Both the position numbers and the translations under genes were made by a program. The notes under the pieces are model-generated. The model did not search any database and was not told where the DNA came from. It saw only the letters and a list, made by a program, of their open reading frames with translations. Shown piece after piece: positions 1-9,148 of a stretch of 64,000 bases of DNA (its first letter is position 1; the number at the start of each line of letters is the position of its first letter). The stretch lies in assembly GCA_963828215.1 (NCBI GenBank), contig CAWHFO010000052.1:124001-188000 (forward strand), written 5' to 3'. This DNA comes from CAVTJL01 sp963828215 (GTDB lineage: Bacteria > Pseudomonadota > Alphaproteobacteria > Geminicoccales > Geminicoccaceae).

Positions 1-1634
1 CAGATCGTCGCCCGGACGGATGGGGTGCCCCTGTTTGTCGAGGAGCTGACCCGGACGGTGCTCGAGGCGGGCCTGCTCGAGGACGTGGGCGACAGGTACG
101 TCCTGGGCACGCCACTTCCCTCCGTGGCGATCCCGACGACCCTGCACGACTCGCTGATGGCGCGGCTCGATCGGCTCGGGCCGGCGAAGGAGGTGGCCCA
201 GCTCGCTGCTTGCCTGGGCCGTGAGTTCACCCACGACATGCTCGCCGCCGTGACCGCTCAGGACGAGGAGTCGTTCGGCGCCGCCCTCGACCGGCTGGCC
301 GACAGCGGCCTCGTCATTCGTCGCGGAGCGCCCCCGTCGGTCACCTACGCGTTCCGTCACACGCTGGTCCAGGAGGAGGCCTACGGCTCGCTGCTCAAAA
401 GCCGGCGTCAGGCGCTACACGCCCGCATCGCCGAGACAATGGAGAAGCGGTTCCCGGATGTCGCCGAAGGCCGGCCCGAGTGGCTGGCCCACCACCACAT
501 GAAGGCCGGCCACGCCATACCGGCGGCCGAGCGCTGGCTGAGGGCGGCACGGCGCGCCAAGGACGCCTATACGAACAGGGAGGCGCAATCTCATCTGCGC
601 CAGTGCCTGACGGCGGTCGAGGACGCACGAAAAGCGGCGGCGGGGCGAACCCCGACCTCGACCGGCACGAGCTGGAGGCGCTGGTCCTGCTCGGCGACCT
701 CGCAAGCCTCGCCGGCGATCTCGGAGAGGCCAATCGCTGGTACGAGCAGGCCCTGGCGATCGCTTCCGACCCGCAGACCCGGCGCGGGATCGAGCGCAAG
801 CGGCACCGACCTCGGATCGCCGTTCGCGAGGGCGCCAGGATTGCCTTCTACGAGCACGGGAGCGGCCCCGAGACGCTGCTGTTCGTCGCCCCGCTCGCCT
901 ACGGGCTGGCCACCTTCCAGCCGCTCGTGGAGCGGCTCTGCCAGGAGTTCCGGGTCGTCACGATCGACTCTCGGGGCACGGGTGCCTCCGACCCGCTCGT
1001 GCGACCGTATCCCCTCAGCGAGCACGTCGAGGACGTGCGTACCGTCATCGAGAGCCTGGGCGGCGCGCCGGTGATCGCCGTCGGCCTCTCGCGTGGCGGC
1101 AACCTCGTGCTCAAGCTCGCCCACGCCGAGCCGCGCCTCTTCAGCAGGCTGGTCACGATCGGCTGCTCGCCGGGGCCGCCCGGGCAGTTCTTCTCTGAGA
1201 ACTATCTGCGGGAGCATCGGCGTCTGGTCGACAAGGGCGACCTGGAGGCAATCGTCAGGTTCCACACCTCGCTCGTGTTCTCGGAGCCCGGGACGCGCGA
1301 GCTGCAGGAGCTCTTCGTGCGCACCAGGCTCGAGCTCCCACCCGAGACGATGCTCAGCTTCTTCGACCCGGATTCGACGGTCGAGGTGACGCCCGTCCTC
1401 GAGGAGATCGCCGTACCCGTGCTGGTCACCCACGGCAGCGCCGACCGCCTGATCCTGTTCGAGGCCGCCGAGCTCATGATGGCCAGGCTCCCCGACGCGC
1501 GGCTCTACGTCTTCGAGGGCAAGGGGCATCTGCCGCTGTTCACGGCGACGGACGAATTCTGCGAGGTGCTGCGCGGCTTCGCGCGGACCGGAACGCTCAC
1601 GCCCTCCGGACCCGGGATCGAAATTCGTCGATAG
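1..1634 (+). CDS. Cyclase-type AAA ATPase/TPR protein with C-terminal alpha/beta hydrolase (partial, one frameshift)
   Basis: The reading frame is open at base 1, so the 5' part lies outside the window. Bases 1 to about 640 encode the end of the predicted-ATPase and TPR region of adenylate/guanylate cyclase-like regulators (RTDGVPLFVEELT, LAACLGREFTHDML). After a frame change near 635-650 the protein continues through a TPR-like stretch (LEALVLLGDLASLAGDLGEA) into an alpha/beta hydrolase: oxyanion DSRGTG, nucleophile elbow GLSRGG, acid in GSADRL, histidine in KGHLPL. The order ATPase-TPR-hydrolase is one polypeptide if the frameshift is an error. A cyclase domain upstream is inferred from the family, not seen. 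The hydrolase substrate cannot be read from the sequence. Confidence 0.7.
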
Positions 1635-1643
1635 GGGCGCCAT

Positions 1644-1866
1644 TCACCGCCAGGACGCTCCGCCAGCGCGTGAACAATGCGGGATCAGCCCCTGCGCGAG
1701 GGCGTCGAAAAGGGGCCAGCGGTCCCAGACCGGATCATCGATCCCGAGCCCGACAAACCAGCGAAACGGCAGGTCGAAGTCGAGCCGCTCCATCGGTCGG
1801 CGCTCGGAGCGGATCGAATCGAACGCCTGCAACAAGAGCGCCCGGAGGGCGGAAGACGCCTACGCC
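1644..1866 (-). pseudogene. IS5-family transposase N-terminal remnant
   Basis: The minus strand encodes LLLQAFDSIRSERRPMERLD followed by FDLPFRWFVGLGIDDPVWD, the conserved N-terminal segment of IS5-group DDE transposases. An in-frame stop lies just upstream (near 1857), and after VWD the frame runs into unrelated sequence, so no catalytic domain remains. It is an old, inactive scar between the hydrolase and acuI. Confidence 0.75.
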
Positions 1867-1931
1867 ATGCTCGCCGCGGGCGAGCACCTCGGAAAGATCG
1901 TCGTTCAGATCTCGAGGTAGGCCTTCTCTCC

Positions 1932-2921
1932 TCAGCGGCGGACGTCGACGACCACGCGGCCGTGCAGCCCGCCGGCCAGCAGCCGGCCGGCGGCGGCCAC
2001 CGTCTCGCCGAGGCCGATGGTGCTGGTCATGCGGGCCAGCAGGTCCGGATCGAGGTCCCGGGCGAGCCGCTCCCACGCCTCGAGGCGGCGCTCCCGCGGC
2101 ACGTAGACGCTGTCGACGCCCGCCAGCGTGACGCCCCGGAGGATGAAGGGCGCCACCGAGGTGGGAAGCTCCATGCTGGCGGCGAGCCCGCAGCAGGCCA
2201 CCACGCCGCGATAGCGGCAGGCGGCCAGGAGATTGGCCAGGATGGTGCCGCCGGCGGCGTCGACCCCGCCCGCCCAGCGCTCCTTGGCCAGCGGCCGGGC
2301 CGGGCCCTCGTAGTCGGCGCGGGCGACGAGGCCGGCGGCACCGAGCGAGCGCAGATAGCCCTCCTGCTCGGGCCGGCCGGTCATCGCCCAGACCTCGTAG
2401 CCGAGCCTTGCCAGCAGGGCGATCGCGACGCTGCCGACGCCGCCGCTGGCGCCGGTCACGAGCAGCGGGCCCTTGTCCGGGCCGACGCCGTGCTCCTCCA
2501 GCCGCAGCACGCACAGCATCGCCGTATAGCCGGCCGTGCCGACGGCCATCGCCTGCTCGGGCGAGAACGCCCCGGGCAGCGGCACCAGCCACTCGCCCTG
2601 GACCCGGGCCAGCTCGGCCATGCCGCCCCAGCGCGTCTCGCCGAGCCCCCAGCCGTTCAGCACGACCCGGTCGCCGGGCGCCACGCCCTGATGGCTGCTC
2701 TCTGCGACGGTGCCGGCGAAATCGATGCCGGGCACCATCGGGAAGCGCCGGACGATCGGCGCCTTGCCGGTGATGGCGAGCGCGTCCTTGTAGTTCAGCG
2801 TGGAGGCCAGGACGTCGACGGTCACGTCGCCCTCGGGCAGGTCGCCCGGCTGGATGGTCCCGATCTCGGCGCGCAGCGCCGTTTCGTTCTTCGTCAAGAG
2901 CAGGGCACGGGCCATGGCCAC
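1932..2921 (-). CDS. acuI: Acrylyl-CoA reductase / YhdH-family quinone oxidoreductase
   Basis: 329 aa, the usual length of the AcuI/YhdH branch of zinc-free medium-chain dehydrogenases. The GroES-like N-terminal domain carries the family block STLNYKDALAITGKAPIVRR, followed by PMVPGIDFAGTV. The NADPH-binding Rossmann motif TGASGGVGSVA is near residue 155. Family members reduce acryloyl-CoA to propionyl-CoA with NADPH and detoxify this reactive thioester. MAMARALLL at 2921 or MARALLL six bases later could start the protein. It ends before the IS5 scar and follows the MFS gene by 45 bp on the same strand, so co-transcription is possible. Confidence 0.85.
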   Translation of the reverse strand: MAMARALLLTKNETALRAEIGTIQPGDLPEGDVTVDVLASTLNYKDALAITGKAPIVRRFPMVPGIDFAGTVAESSHQGVAPGDRVVLNGWGLGETRWGGMAELARVQGEWLVPLPGAFSPEQAMAVGTAGYTAMLCVLRLEEHGVGPDKGPLLVTGASGGVGSVAIALLARLGYEVWAMTGRPEQEGYLRSLGAAGLVARADYEGPARPLAKERWAGGVDAAGGTILANLLAACRYRGVVACCGLAASMELPTSVAPFILRGVTLAGVDSVYVPRERRLEAWERLARDLDPDLLARMTSTIGLGETVAAAGRLLAGGLHGRVVVDVRR

Positions 2922-2966
2922 CTCGGCGGTTGGGACGCCGCGCTCGCGCAGCGGCGCCGCTGCGGT

Positions 2967-4241
2967 TCAGATGGGGTGCTCCTGGTCCAGGTGAACCCCG
3001 CCCGGCACCAGCTCCCGGACCGCGCCCCGGGGAGCAGCCGGATCGGCCGGCGCCGGCCGGGCCGCGCTCAGCAGCTCGGGATAGCGCCGGAGGGTCAGCG
3101 CCATCGTGACGAGGCCCGCCAGCGAGATAAGGATCTGCGCCGCGCTGGCGCCCAGCCCCTCGGCCAGCAGGCCGGCCAGCAGGAAGCCGAAGGGGCCCAC
3201 GCCGACGCTCATCGAGATCACGCCGACCACCCGAACGCGCAGCTCCGGCGGCGCTGCCAGGAGGGGGATGACCATCTGCATGGCCGAGAAGCCGGCGATG
3301 CCGAGGCCGGACAGTACGAGGAAGCCCGCGGCGATCCCCGCCGTCGGCGCCAGGGCCAGGCCGAGCGTGCCCAGGACGAAGAGGATCGGGCCGGCGACGT
3401 AGATCCGTCGGTAGTGCTCGTCCCGGGCGAGGAAGGCCACGAGGCCGGCGCCCACGACGCCGGCACCGGCCTCGACGCCCATCAAGAGGCCGATGCCGAC
3501 GGGCGCCAGATGGAGCACCCGCTCGCCGATCACCGGGGCCAGGGCCACATAGGGAAAGGCGAAGAGATTGAAGATGATGGTGACGAGAACCGTGCCCGAC
3601 AGCAGGCGATCCTGGCGCACCCGGCGGACCCCCTCGAGGAGGGCGCCGACGCCCATGCCGCCGACGGGCCGGAGGCGCTCCGGCCGGGGCACGCCGCCGA
3701 CGAGGAGGAGCGCCAGGCCGTAGAGCAGCAGGCCGGCGACGAACACGCCCTTGAGGCCGAGCAGCCCGATCATGACGCCGCCGGCGACGGCGCCCAGCAG
3801 GCGCGTGAGCTGGTTCAGGGCGATCTCGACGCCCATGCTGGTGGCGGCGGTGGCGACGCCGCCCGCCTCGGCGAGCATGATGCGCCGGAGCGGCGCCTCG
3901 ACGGTCCAGAACACGCCGCCCAGGAGCGAGCCGAGCAGCAGCAGGCCGATGGTCAGCCGGTCGGTCAGCGCCGCCAGCAGGAGCCCGGCCTCGACGGCCG
4001 CAACGAGGATAAGGGCGACCATCAGGACGCGACGGCGGTCCCGGCCCTCGATGAGCCCGGTCACCGGGACGCTGAGCAGCAGCATCGGCAGCATCCGGGC
4101 GAAGGTCATCATCGCCACGAGCAGCGGCGAGCCCGTGGCCTGCAGCGCATAGAGGCTGAAGGCCAGCATCTCGAGCCAGCGCACGACGTTGATGCCGAGC
4201 CCGGCGGCCCACAGCCGCGCGGCTCCGGGCGCCCTCAACAC
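2967..4241 (-). CDS. MFS transporter (drug/siderophore exporter-like)
   Basis: 424 aa with about 12 hydrophobic helices and the basic loop EGRDRRRV after the second helix, typical of the enterobactin-exporter-like MFS_3 group. There is no binding domain or periplasmic extension. It is divergent from an ArsR-type regulator gene, with about 160 bp between starts, an arrangement that suggests local control, but the substrate is unknown. The start at MLRAPGAARLW puts the first helix near residue 12. Confidence 0.8.
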   Translation of the reverse strand: MLRAPGAARLWAAGLGINVVRWLEMLAFSLYALQATGSPLLVAMMTFARMLPMLLLSVPVTGLIEGRDRRRVLMVALILVAAVEAGLLLAALTDRLTIGLLLLGSLLGGVFWTVEAPLRRIMLAEAGGVATAATSMGVEIALNQLTRLLGAVAGGVMIGLLGLKGVFVAGLLLYGLALLLVGGVPRPERLRPVGGMGVGALLEGVRRVRQDRLLSGTVLVTIIFNLFAFPYVALAPVIGERVLHLAPVGIGLLMGVEAGAGVVGAGLVAFLARDEHYRRIYVAGPILFVLGTLGLALAPTAGIAAGFLVLSGLGIAGFSAMQMVIPLLAAPPELRVRVVGVISMSVGVGPFGFLLAGLLAEGLGASAAQILISLAGLVTMALTLRRYPELLSAARPAPADPAAPRGAVRELVPGGVHLDQEHPI

Positions 4242-4368
4242 GGCGATGCTGTCCGTAGTCTGCGAGCGGATGTGCTTCGGCCCCTTTTTTCATCGTTCAG
4301 GGGACCCGATCGAGCCCGGCGGCGTCAAGCGTCATCTGAGCCGGCCAGGGGGGTCGGCAATACGACGC

Positions 4369-4397
4369 TTGACAGGCAACTCAATGGTTGCATATTG
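4369..4397 (+). promoter_or_regulatory. Sigma-70-like promoter with ArsR operator palindrome
   Basis: A TTGACA hexamer (4369-4374), a 17-bp spacer and ATATTG (4392-4397) lie immediately before the ArsR start codon. The spacer contains the inverted repeat GCAAC-tcaatg-GTTGC (4376-4391), exactly where a repressor would block polymerase. The predicted transcription start falls on or beside the ATG at 4403, so the message would be leaderless or nearly so. The GGAGG before the ATG overlaps the -10 region. Confidence 0.55.
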
Positions 4398-4402
4398 GAG
4401 GC

Positions 4403-4728
4403 ATGAGCGACGACGCCGTTTTCCGCGCCCTGGCGGACGGAAGCCGCCGGCTGCTCCTGGATCGGCTGCACAGGCAGGAACGGCCAGACGCTGGGCGAGC
4501 TGTGTCGAGGGACTTGAGATGACCCGCCAAGCCGTGACGAAGCATCTCGGGATCCTCGAGGACGCCAACCTGGTGTCGACCATGCGGCAGGGCCGCGAGA
4601 AGCTGCATTTCATCAATCCGGTGCCGATCAACGAGATCGCCGAGCGCTGGATCGGCAAGTTCGAGCGCCCGCGGTTGAGCGCTCTCTCGGACCTCAAGAG
4701 GAATCTCGAAGGAGAGGATCGTGACTGA
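4403..4728 (+). CDS. ArsR-family transcriptional regulator (two +1 frameshifts)
   Basis: It starts MSDDAVFRALADGSRRLLLD, the standard N-terminus of the ArsR regulators paired with SRPBCC proteins. The winged helix follows with MTRQAVTKHLGILEDANLV and ends at KRNLEGEDRD. An extra G near 4472 (cag-g-aac) and another near 4506 (tgtcga-g-gga) throw the frame; removing both gives NGQTLGELC between the two halves. It overlaps the next gene by 8 bp and has an operator palindrome at its own promoter, so it probably autoregulates this operon and perhaps the divergent MFS gene (inference). Confidence 0.75.
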
Positions 4729-5170
4729 AGCCACTGCCGCCACCTTTGTCTACGTCACCTTCATCCGCACGACGCCCGAGCAGCTCTGGACGGCGCTGAC
4801 GAGCCCGGAGTTCACGAGGAAGTACTGGTTCGGCGTGCATCACGAGACCGACTGGCAGGCCGGCTCGCCCTGGCGCCTGGTTTTCCCCGACGGCCGGGTC
4901 GCCGACGCGGGCGAGATCGTCGAGGCCGATCCGCCCAGGCGCCTCGTGCTCAAATGGCAGAACGAGTTCAAGCCCGAGCTGAAGGCCGAAGGCTATTCGC
5001 GCTGCACGGTCGACCTCGAGCCCGTGGCCGGCGCCGTGAAGCTGACCATCACCCACGCCATGGATCGCCCGGGGACGAAGTTCATCGGCGCCGTCTCCGG
5101 CGGCTGGCCGCGCATCCTCTCCAACCTCAAGTCGCTCCTCGAGACGGGCGAGGTCGCCCTGGATGCATAG
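4721..5170 (+). CDS. SRPBCC / AHSA1-type START-fold protein
   Basis: 149 aa starting at GTG with GGAGAG seven bases upstream. The helix-grip core is recognisable by TTPEQLWTALTSPEFTRKYW and FGVHHETDWQAGSPWRLVF. It lacks the Aha1 N-terminal domain and is a stand-alone ligand-binding domain. Genes of this type are commonly the partner of an ArsR regulator, as here, with an 8-bp overlap. The ligand is unknown. Confidence 0.8.
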   Translation: MTEATAATFVYVTFIRTTPEQLWTALTSPEFTRKYWFGVHHETDWQAGSPWRLVFPDGRVADAGEIVEADPPRRLVLKWQNEFKPELKAEGYSRCTVDLEPVAGAVKLTITHAMDRPGTKFIGAVSGGWPRILSNLKSLLETGEVALDA

Positions 5171-5197
5171 GAGTTCTCCAGGACCGGGAGGCCTCCG

Positions 5198-5368
5198 ATG
5201 CCCGACGTCATGCACCTCGTCAAAGTCGAGAAGCCGCCGGCACGGGTCTATCGGGCGCTGACGACCGCCGAGGGCATCCGCCACTGGTGGACGCGGCCGG
5301 AGGAATTGGAACGCCAACGGAGATCGAGCGAGACCGGTCGCATGACCGATGGGCCGGACCTCGCATGA
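5198..5368 (+). pseudogene. Truncated second SRPBCC protein
   Basis: A short frame begins MPDVMHLVKVEKPPARVYRA and reaches GIRHWWTRPEE, the beginning of the same SRPBCC fold, then becomes unrelated sequence and stops after 56 residues. About two thirds of the domain is missing. It sits between the intact SRPBCC gene and the DUF899 gene and looks like a deletion remnant of a tandem paralogue. Confidence 0.55.
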
Positions 5369-5381
5369 AGGGAGATCGGAC

Positions 5382-6150
5382 ATGACTGAGCACAAGATCG
5401 GCACGCGCGAGCAGTGGCTGGCGGCGCGCCTCGAGCTGCTGGCGGCGGAGAAGGAGCTGACGCGGCGCGGCGACGAGCTGGCGCGGCGACGTCAGGAGCT
5501 GCCGTGGGTCCGGGTCGACAAGGAGTACCGGTTCGAGACCGACGACGGGAGCGCCTCGCTGGCGGACCTCTTCCAGGGGCGCTCGCAGCTTCTCGTCTAC
5601 CACTTCATGTTCGGGCCCGACTACAAGGCGGGCTGCCCGTCCTGCTCGGCGATCGCGGACGGGTTCGACGGCCTCGTCGTCCACCTGGCGCACCACGACG
5701 TCACCTTGATGGCGGTGTCGCGGGCGCCGCTCGCGAAGCTCCAGGCGTACAAGCGGCGGATGGGGTGGACGTTTCCCTGGGCGTCCTCGCAGGGCGGCGG
5801 CCCCAGCTTCAACTTCGACTTCAACGTCTCGATCACCGAGGAAGTGCAGCGTGACGGGGCCTTCGAGTACAACTACCGGCGCGGCAAGGCGACGGACGCG
5901 ACGCAGATCCCGGAGGCCGTCGCCCAGTTCGCGGCCAGGATGCGGAACCGACGCGCTCGCCTACATGCGCGAGAGGCCGGGCATGAGCACGTTCGTGCTC
6001 GAGGACGGCGTCGTCTATCACGCCTATTCCACCTATGCGCGCGGGCTGGACGGCCTCTGGGGCATGTACCAGTGGCTCGACCGCGCCCCCAAGGGGCGCA
6101 ACGAGACCGGCGTCTGGTGGCGCCGCCACGACGAGTACGACAGGGGCTGA
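5382..6150 (+). CDS. DUF899 thioredoxin-like protein (one frameshift)
   Basis: It starts MTEHKIGTREQWLAARLELL after GGGAGAT. The body shows the DUF899 signature LLVYHFMFGPDYKAGCPSCS with the CxxC-type GCPSCS near residue 90, then VSRAPLAKLQAYKRRMGWTF. Near 5938 one extra base shifts the frame; the rest (CGTDALAYMRERPGMS to YQWLDRAPKGRNETG) is in the next frame and ends at 6150. DUF899 proteins are predicted thioredoxin-fold proteins of unknown role. They are frequent beside ArsR/SRPBCC genes, which fits this operon. Confidence 0.75.
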
Positions 6151-6165
6151 GCGAGGTCCGCCGCC

Positions 6166-6470
6166 ATGATCGCTACCCAGCAAGAGGGCCTGCGGCGCGC
6201 CTCGGTCCGGGAGCGGCGATGCGGCCGCCCGCGGCGCGATCGGCTGGCTGTGCCTCGCAGCCGCGCCGACCTTTGCGATCATGGCGTTGCTCGCGGGTGC
6301 TCGTGGCGGCGGCCCGCCCGACATGCTGTGCTCGGCCGCGCAAGACATGGGTCGGCGCTGAGCGGAATGGTCCCGATGTACTGCTGATGTGTGTGTTCCA
6401 TTCGGCGCCCTGGCTGAAGCTGATCTCCAGCCGACGAGGCAACAGGCGGCGCGCCTCTGGCCCGGTAGAT
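6166..6470 (+). pseudogene. Small inner-membrane protein, heavily frameshifted
   Basis: Pieces in three frames line up into one short protein: MIATQQEGLRR, then GWLCLAAAPTFAIMALLAGA and PPDMLCSAAQDM, then LSGMVPMY, then LLMCVFHSAPWLKLISSRR. I recall this pattern from a small uncharacterised two-helix membrane protein of rhizobia-like Alphaproteobacteria. Three breaks in 300 bp and no clear stop make it either a pseudogene or a badly read gene. No function can be given. Confidence 0.4.
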
Positions 6471-6491
6471 CGGACCAAGGGGCCGGCGCTC

Positions 6492-6905
6492 TCACATCTC
6501 CAGGACGACATAGTCGTCCTCGACCCTGACCTCGAAGGTCTCGGCGACATAGGGGCCCTCGACGAGCGCGGCCCCGGGCTCGACCGAGGCCGTGTAGCTG
6601 CGCACCCGCGTCCGCCTGGGGTCGCACCAGGATTTCCCGGTCCGGAGGTCGAACTCCCAGCCGTGCCAGGGGCAGCGGATGATCTCGCCCTTGCGGGTCA
6701 GCTCGTAGTGGCCGGGCCCGTCCGACCGGACGAGGCCGGTGAGCTTGCCGCGACACAGGCTGCCGCCCTCGTGCGGACAGCGGTCGTAGAGCGCGAAATA
6801 CTCGCCCTTGACGTGGAAGATCGTGATCGGCCGGCCGCGCACCGTGACCAGCTTGCGGCCGCCCTCCGGAATCTCGCGGGCGGCCGCCACGACATGCCGG
6901 GCCAT
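6492..6905 (-). CDS. Rieske [2Fe-2S] domain protein
   Basis: 137 aa, a single Rieske domain. The two cluster-binding boxes are CPHEGGSLC (C43, H45) and CPWHGWEF (C78, H81). The start MARHVVAAAREIPEGGRK is chosen because it overlaps the stop of the upstream amidohydrolase by a few bases and begins the domain. It has no oxygenase catalytic domain, so it is either a ferredoxin component or the N-terminal part of a split oxygenase. It is the last gene of the minus-strand catabolic operon. Confidence 0.85.
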   Translation of the reverse strand: MARHVVAAAREIPEGGRKLVTVRGRPITIFHVKGEYFALYDRCPHEGGSLCRGKLTGLVRSDGPGHYELTRKGEIIRCPWHGWEFDLRTGKSWCDPRRTRVRSYTASVEPGAALVEGPYVAETFEVRVEDDYVVLEM

Positions 6906-8041
6906 CAGTCCAGCCGGTAGACCTTGCGGGCGTTGCCCGACTGGATCTGCTGCCGCCGCGCCGGGTCGAGGCTCGTCGGCAAGGCCCGCATCGGGTCGTC
7001 GAAGTCCCAGTGCGGGTAGTCGGTGGCGAACAGCAGCCGGTCCCAGCCGATCCACTCCATCACCTGGACGAGGTGGGCCGGCTCGGCCGGCTCCTCCATC
7101 GGCTGGGTGGTGATCCAGAGCTGCTCCTTCAGATACTCCGACGGCGGCCGCTTGACGTCCGGCACCTCCTCGCGCAGCCGGGCCCAGTGCTTGTCGAGCC
7201 GCCAGGCCAGCGAGGCGAGCCAGGCGAAGCCGCCCTCGATGATGACGATCTTGAGCTCCGGGAAGCGCTCGAACACGCCCTCCATGACGAGGCTGGTGAT
7301 CGCCGCCTGGCAGGCCGCCGAGTGGCCGGTCATCTCCTCGATATAGTAGGAGGGCCAGCCGGTGCCGCTCACCGGATGGCCGCTGTAGCCGAAGACGTGC
7401 AGCGCCACCGGCAGGCCGTGCCTGCAGGCGGCCTCGAAGATCGGCCAGTAGCGGCGCTTGCCGATCGGCTCGTTAGTGCGGGTGAGGATCAGGATCTGCG
7501 CGAAGTCGGGATTGCCGGCCCGCTCCTCGATCTCGCGTACCGACGCCTCGGGATCCTCGTAGGGGATGACGATCGAGGCCTTCATCCGCCGCTCCTGGCT
7601 CGTGAAGGTGTCGAGCTGCCAGTCGTTGGTGGCATGCGTCATGGCGATGCTGAACGCCGTGTTCTGCTCGCCCTGGCCGGACGGGTTGAGCGGGCTCAGG
7701 ATCGCATGGTCGATGCCGTAGGCATCCAGATAGTGCTCGCGCATGAAGGCGAGGTTGCTGCCGGGCTGGTCGCCGTTCGGGGCCCAGGCGTCGCGGCGGG
7801 CGGCGCGCGGCTGCGCCTTGGGGAAGGGGTCGCCCTGCGCCATGCCGTGGCGGGGCCGGAGGCCGTAGGTCCGGAAGTGCTCCCACCAGCGGGCGGAGAG
7901 ATAGGGCTTCAGGTCCTGCGGGCCGCGCACCGTCGGATGGACGTCGCAGTCGACGATCCCGGTCCGCGCCGGGCGCGCCCCGGACGACGCCGCCGTCTCG
8001 TCGCTCTCGGTGCGGTCGGTCGCCTGAACGTCCAGGGTCAT
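6905..8041 (-). CDS. Amidohydrolase-2 family metal hydrolase/decarboxylase A
   Basis: 378 aa TIM-barrel protein of the ACMSD-like amidohydrolase group. It carries the N-terminal metal-binding motif VDCDVHP (near residue 31), a mid-protein histidine in LPVALHVFG and the catalytic aspartate in ATDYPHWDFD near the C-terminus. The family decarboxylates or hydrolyses aromatic or meta-cleavage acids. The start ATG overlaps the stop of the upstream paralogue (ATGA), which implies translational coupling. The exact substrate is unknown. Confidence 0.8.
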   Translation of the reverse strand: MTLDVQATDRTESDETAASSGARPARTGIVDCDVHPTVRGPQDLKPYLSARWWEHFRTYGLRPRHGMAQGDPFPKAQPRAARRDAWAPNGDQPGSNLAFMREHYLDAYGIDHAILSPLNPSGQGEQNTAFSIAMTHATNDWQLDTFTSQERRMKASIVIPYEDPEASVREIEERAGNPDFAQILILTRTNEPIGKRRYWPIFEAACRHGLPVALHVFGYSGHPVSGTGWPSYYIEEMTGHSAACQAAITSLVMEGVFERFPELKIVIIEGGFAWLASLAWRLDKHWARLREEVPDVKRPPSEYLKEQLWITTQPMEEPAEPAHLVQVMEWIGWDRLLFATDYPHWDFDDPMRALPTSLDPARRQQIQSGNARKVYRLD

Positions 8042-9138
8042 GAGGAGCCTCCCAGCCGCGGGTAGGTCCGCCTCGGATTGTCGACCAGGATCTTTTGGCG
8101 GAGCGTCGCCGGAAGGCCGCTCGGCACCGCATGATCCCCGTCGAACTGCCAGTGCGGATAGTCGGAAGAATAGAGCAACATCTCGTCCGAGCCCAGATGC
8201 TCGATGACGCGGAGCAGGGCATCGCCCTGGTCCGGCGCGTCGATCGGCTGCAGCGTGAGGCGGACATGCTCCCGGATGATCTCGGCGGGCGTCCGGTCGA
8301 CCCACGGGATCTCCATCCTGAGGCCCCGCCAGTTCTTGGAGAAGCGCCACATGAAGGGCGGCAGCCAGGTGACGCCGGACTCGCTCAGGACGACCTTCAG
8401 GCCGGGATGCTTGTTGAACACGCCATGGCTGACGAGGCTGCCCACCTGCGCCTGGAACGCCTGCGCCTGATGCACATAGTCCTCGGCGTAGGTGCTGGGC
8501 CAGCCGATCGCGGTCACGGCCTGACGGTAGGCGCTGCCCAGATGGATCGCGACCGGCAGCCCGTGCCGCTCGGCCGCCGCATAGATCGGCCAGTAGAAGC
8601 GCCGCCCGAGCGGCATGTCGCCCATCACCAGCAGCAGCACCTGGACGAAGCGGCGGTCGGGCGCCAGGCGCTCGATCTCGTCCACGGCGAGCTCGGCGTT
8701 CTGCGCCGGCAGCACGATCGAGGCGCAGAAGCGGGGCTCGACGTCGAGCCACTCCTTGGCGATCCAGTCGTTGACCGCGCGTGCCGCCGCCGCCGCCAGA
8801 TGCTCGTCCATGATCTGCTGGATGCCGTAGAGGCAGTTGAGGACGGCCCGGCGCTCGCCCCAGCGGCCGAAGAGCTGCTCGGCCATCGGCCCCGGACTCT
8901 CGGCGGCCCGCCCGTTGGGGCCCCGCCAGTCCGGCCGCGCGGTCAGGGGTGCCAGCGGCGGATAGCTCCGGCTCTCGAACCCCTCGATGCCCCGGACCTC
9001 GACCATCTCCCGCCAATAGTCGTCGAGATAGGGCACCAGCGCCCGGATGCCCGGGACCTGAGGGTGGACATCGCAGTCGATCGCCCCGGCGAGGCTCAGG
9101 GCCTCGTTTTCGGTCGATGTGGCAGGAGCCTCCGCCAT
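8038..9138 (-). CDS. Amidohydrolase-2 family metal hydrolase/decarboxylase B
   Basis: 366 aa, a diverged paralogue of the next gene downstream. It has IDCDVHPQV near residue 20, LPVAIHLGS in the middle and SSDYPHWQFD near the end, the same three metal and active-site blocks. Two tandem, different copies suggest either a heteromeric enzyme or successive steps on related substrates (inference). It follows the ABC permease gene by about 10 bp, so uptake and breakdown are probably co-expressed. Confidence 0.8.
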   Translation of the reverse strand: MAEAPATSTENEALSLAGAIDCDVHPQVPGIRALVPYLDDYWREMVEVRGIEGFESRSYPPLAPLTARPDWRGPNGRAAESPGPMAEQLFGRWGERRAVLNCLYGIQQIMDEHLAAAAARAVNDWIAKEWLDVEPRFCASIVLPAQNAELAVDEIERLAPDRRFVQVLLLVMGDMPLGRRFYWPIYAAAERHGLPVAIHLGSAYRQAVTAIGWPSTYAEDYVHQAQAFQAQVGSLVSHGVFNKHPGLKVVLSESGVTWLPPFMWRFSKNWRGLRMEIPWVDRTPAEIIREHVRLTLQPIDAPDQGDALLRVIEHLGSDEMLLYSSDYPHWQFDGDHAVPSGLPATLRQKILVDNPRRTYPRLGGSS

Positions 9139-9148
9139 GCCTTTCCTC

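Noticed and set aside
1677..4406. A 909-codon open frame on the plus strand
   Set aside because: It is antisense to acuI and the MFS gene, has the His/Gln/Arg/Asp-rich composition of a GC-rich shadow frame, and matches no domain.
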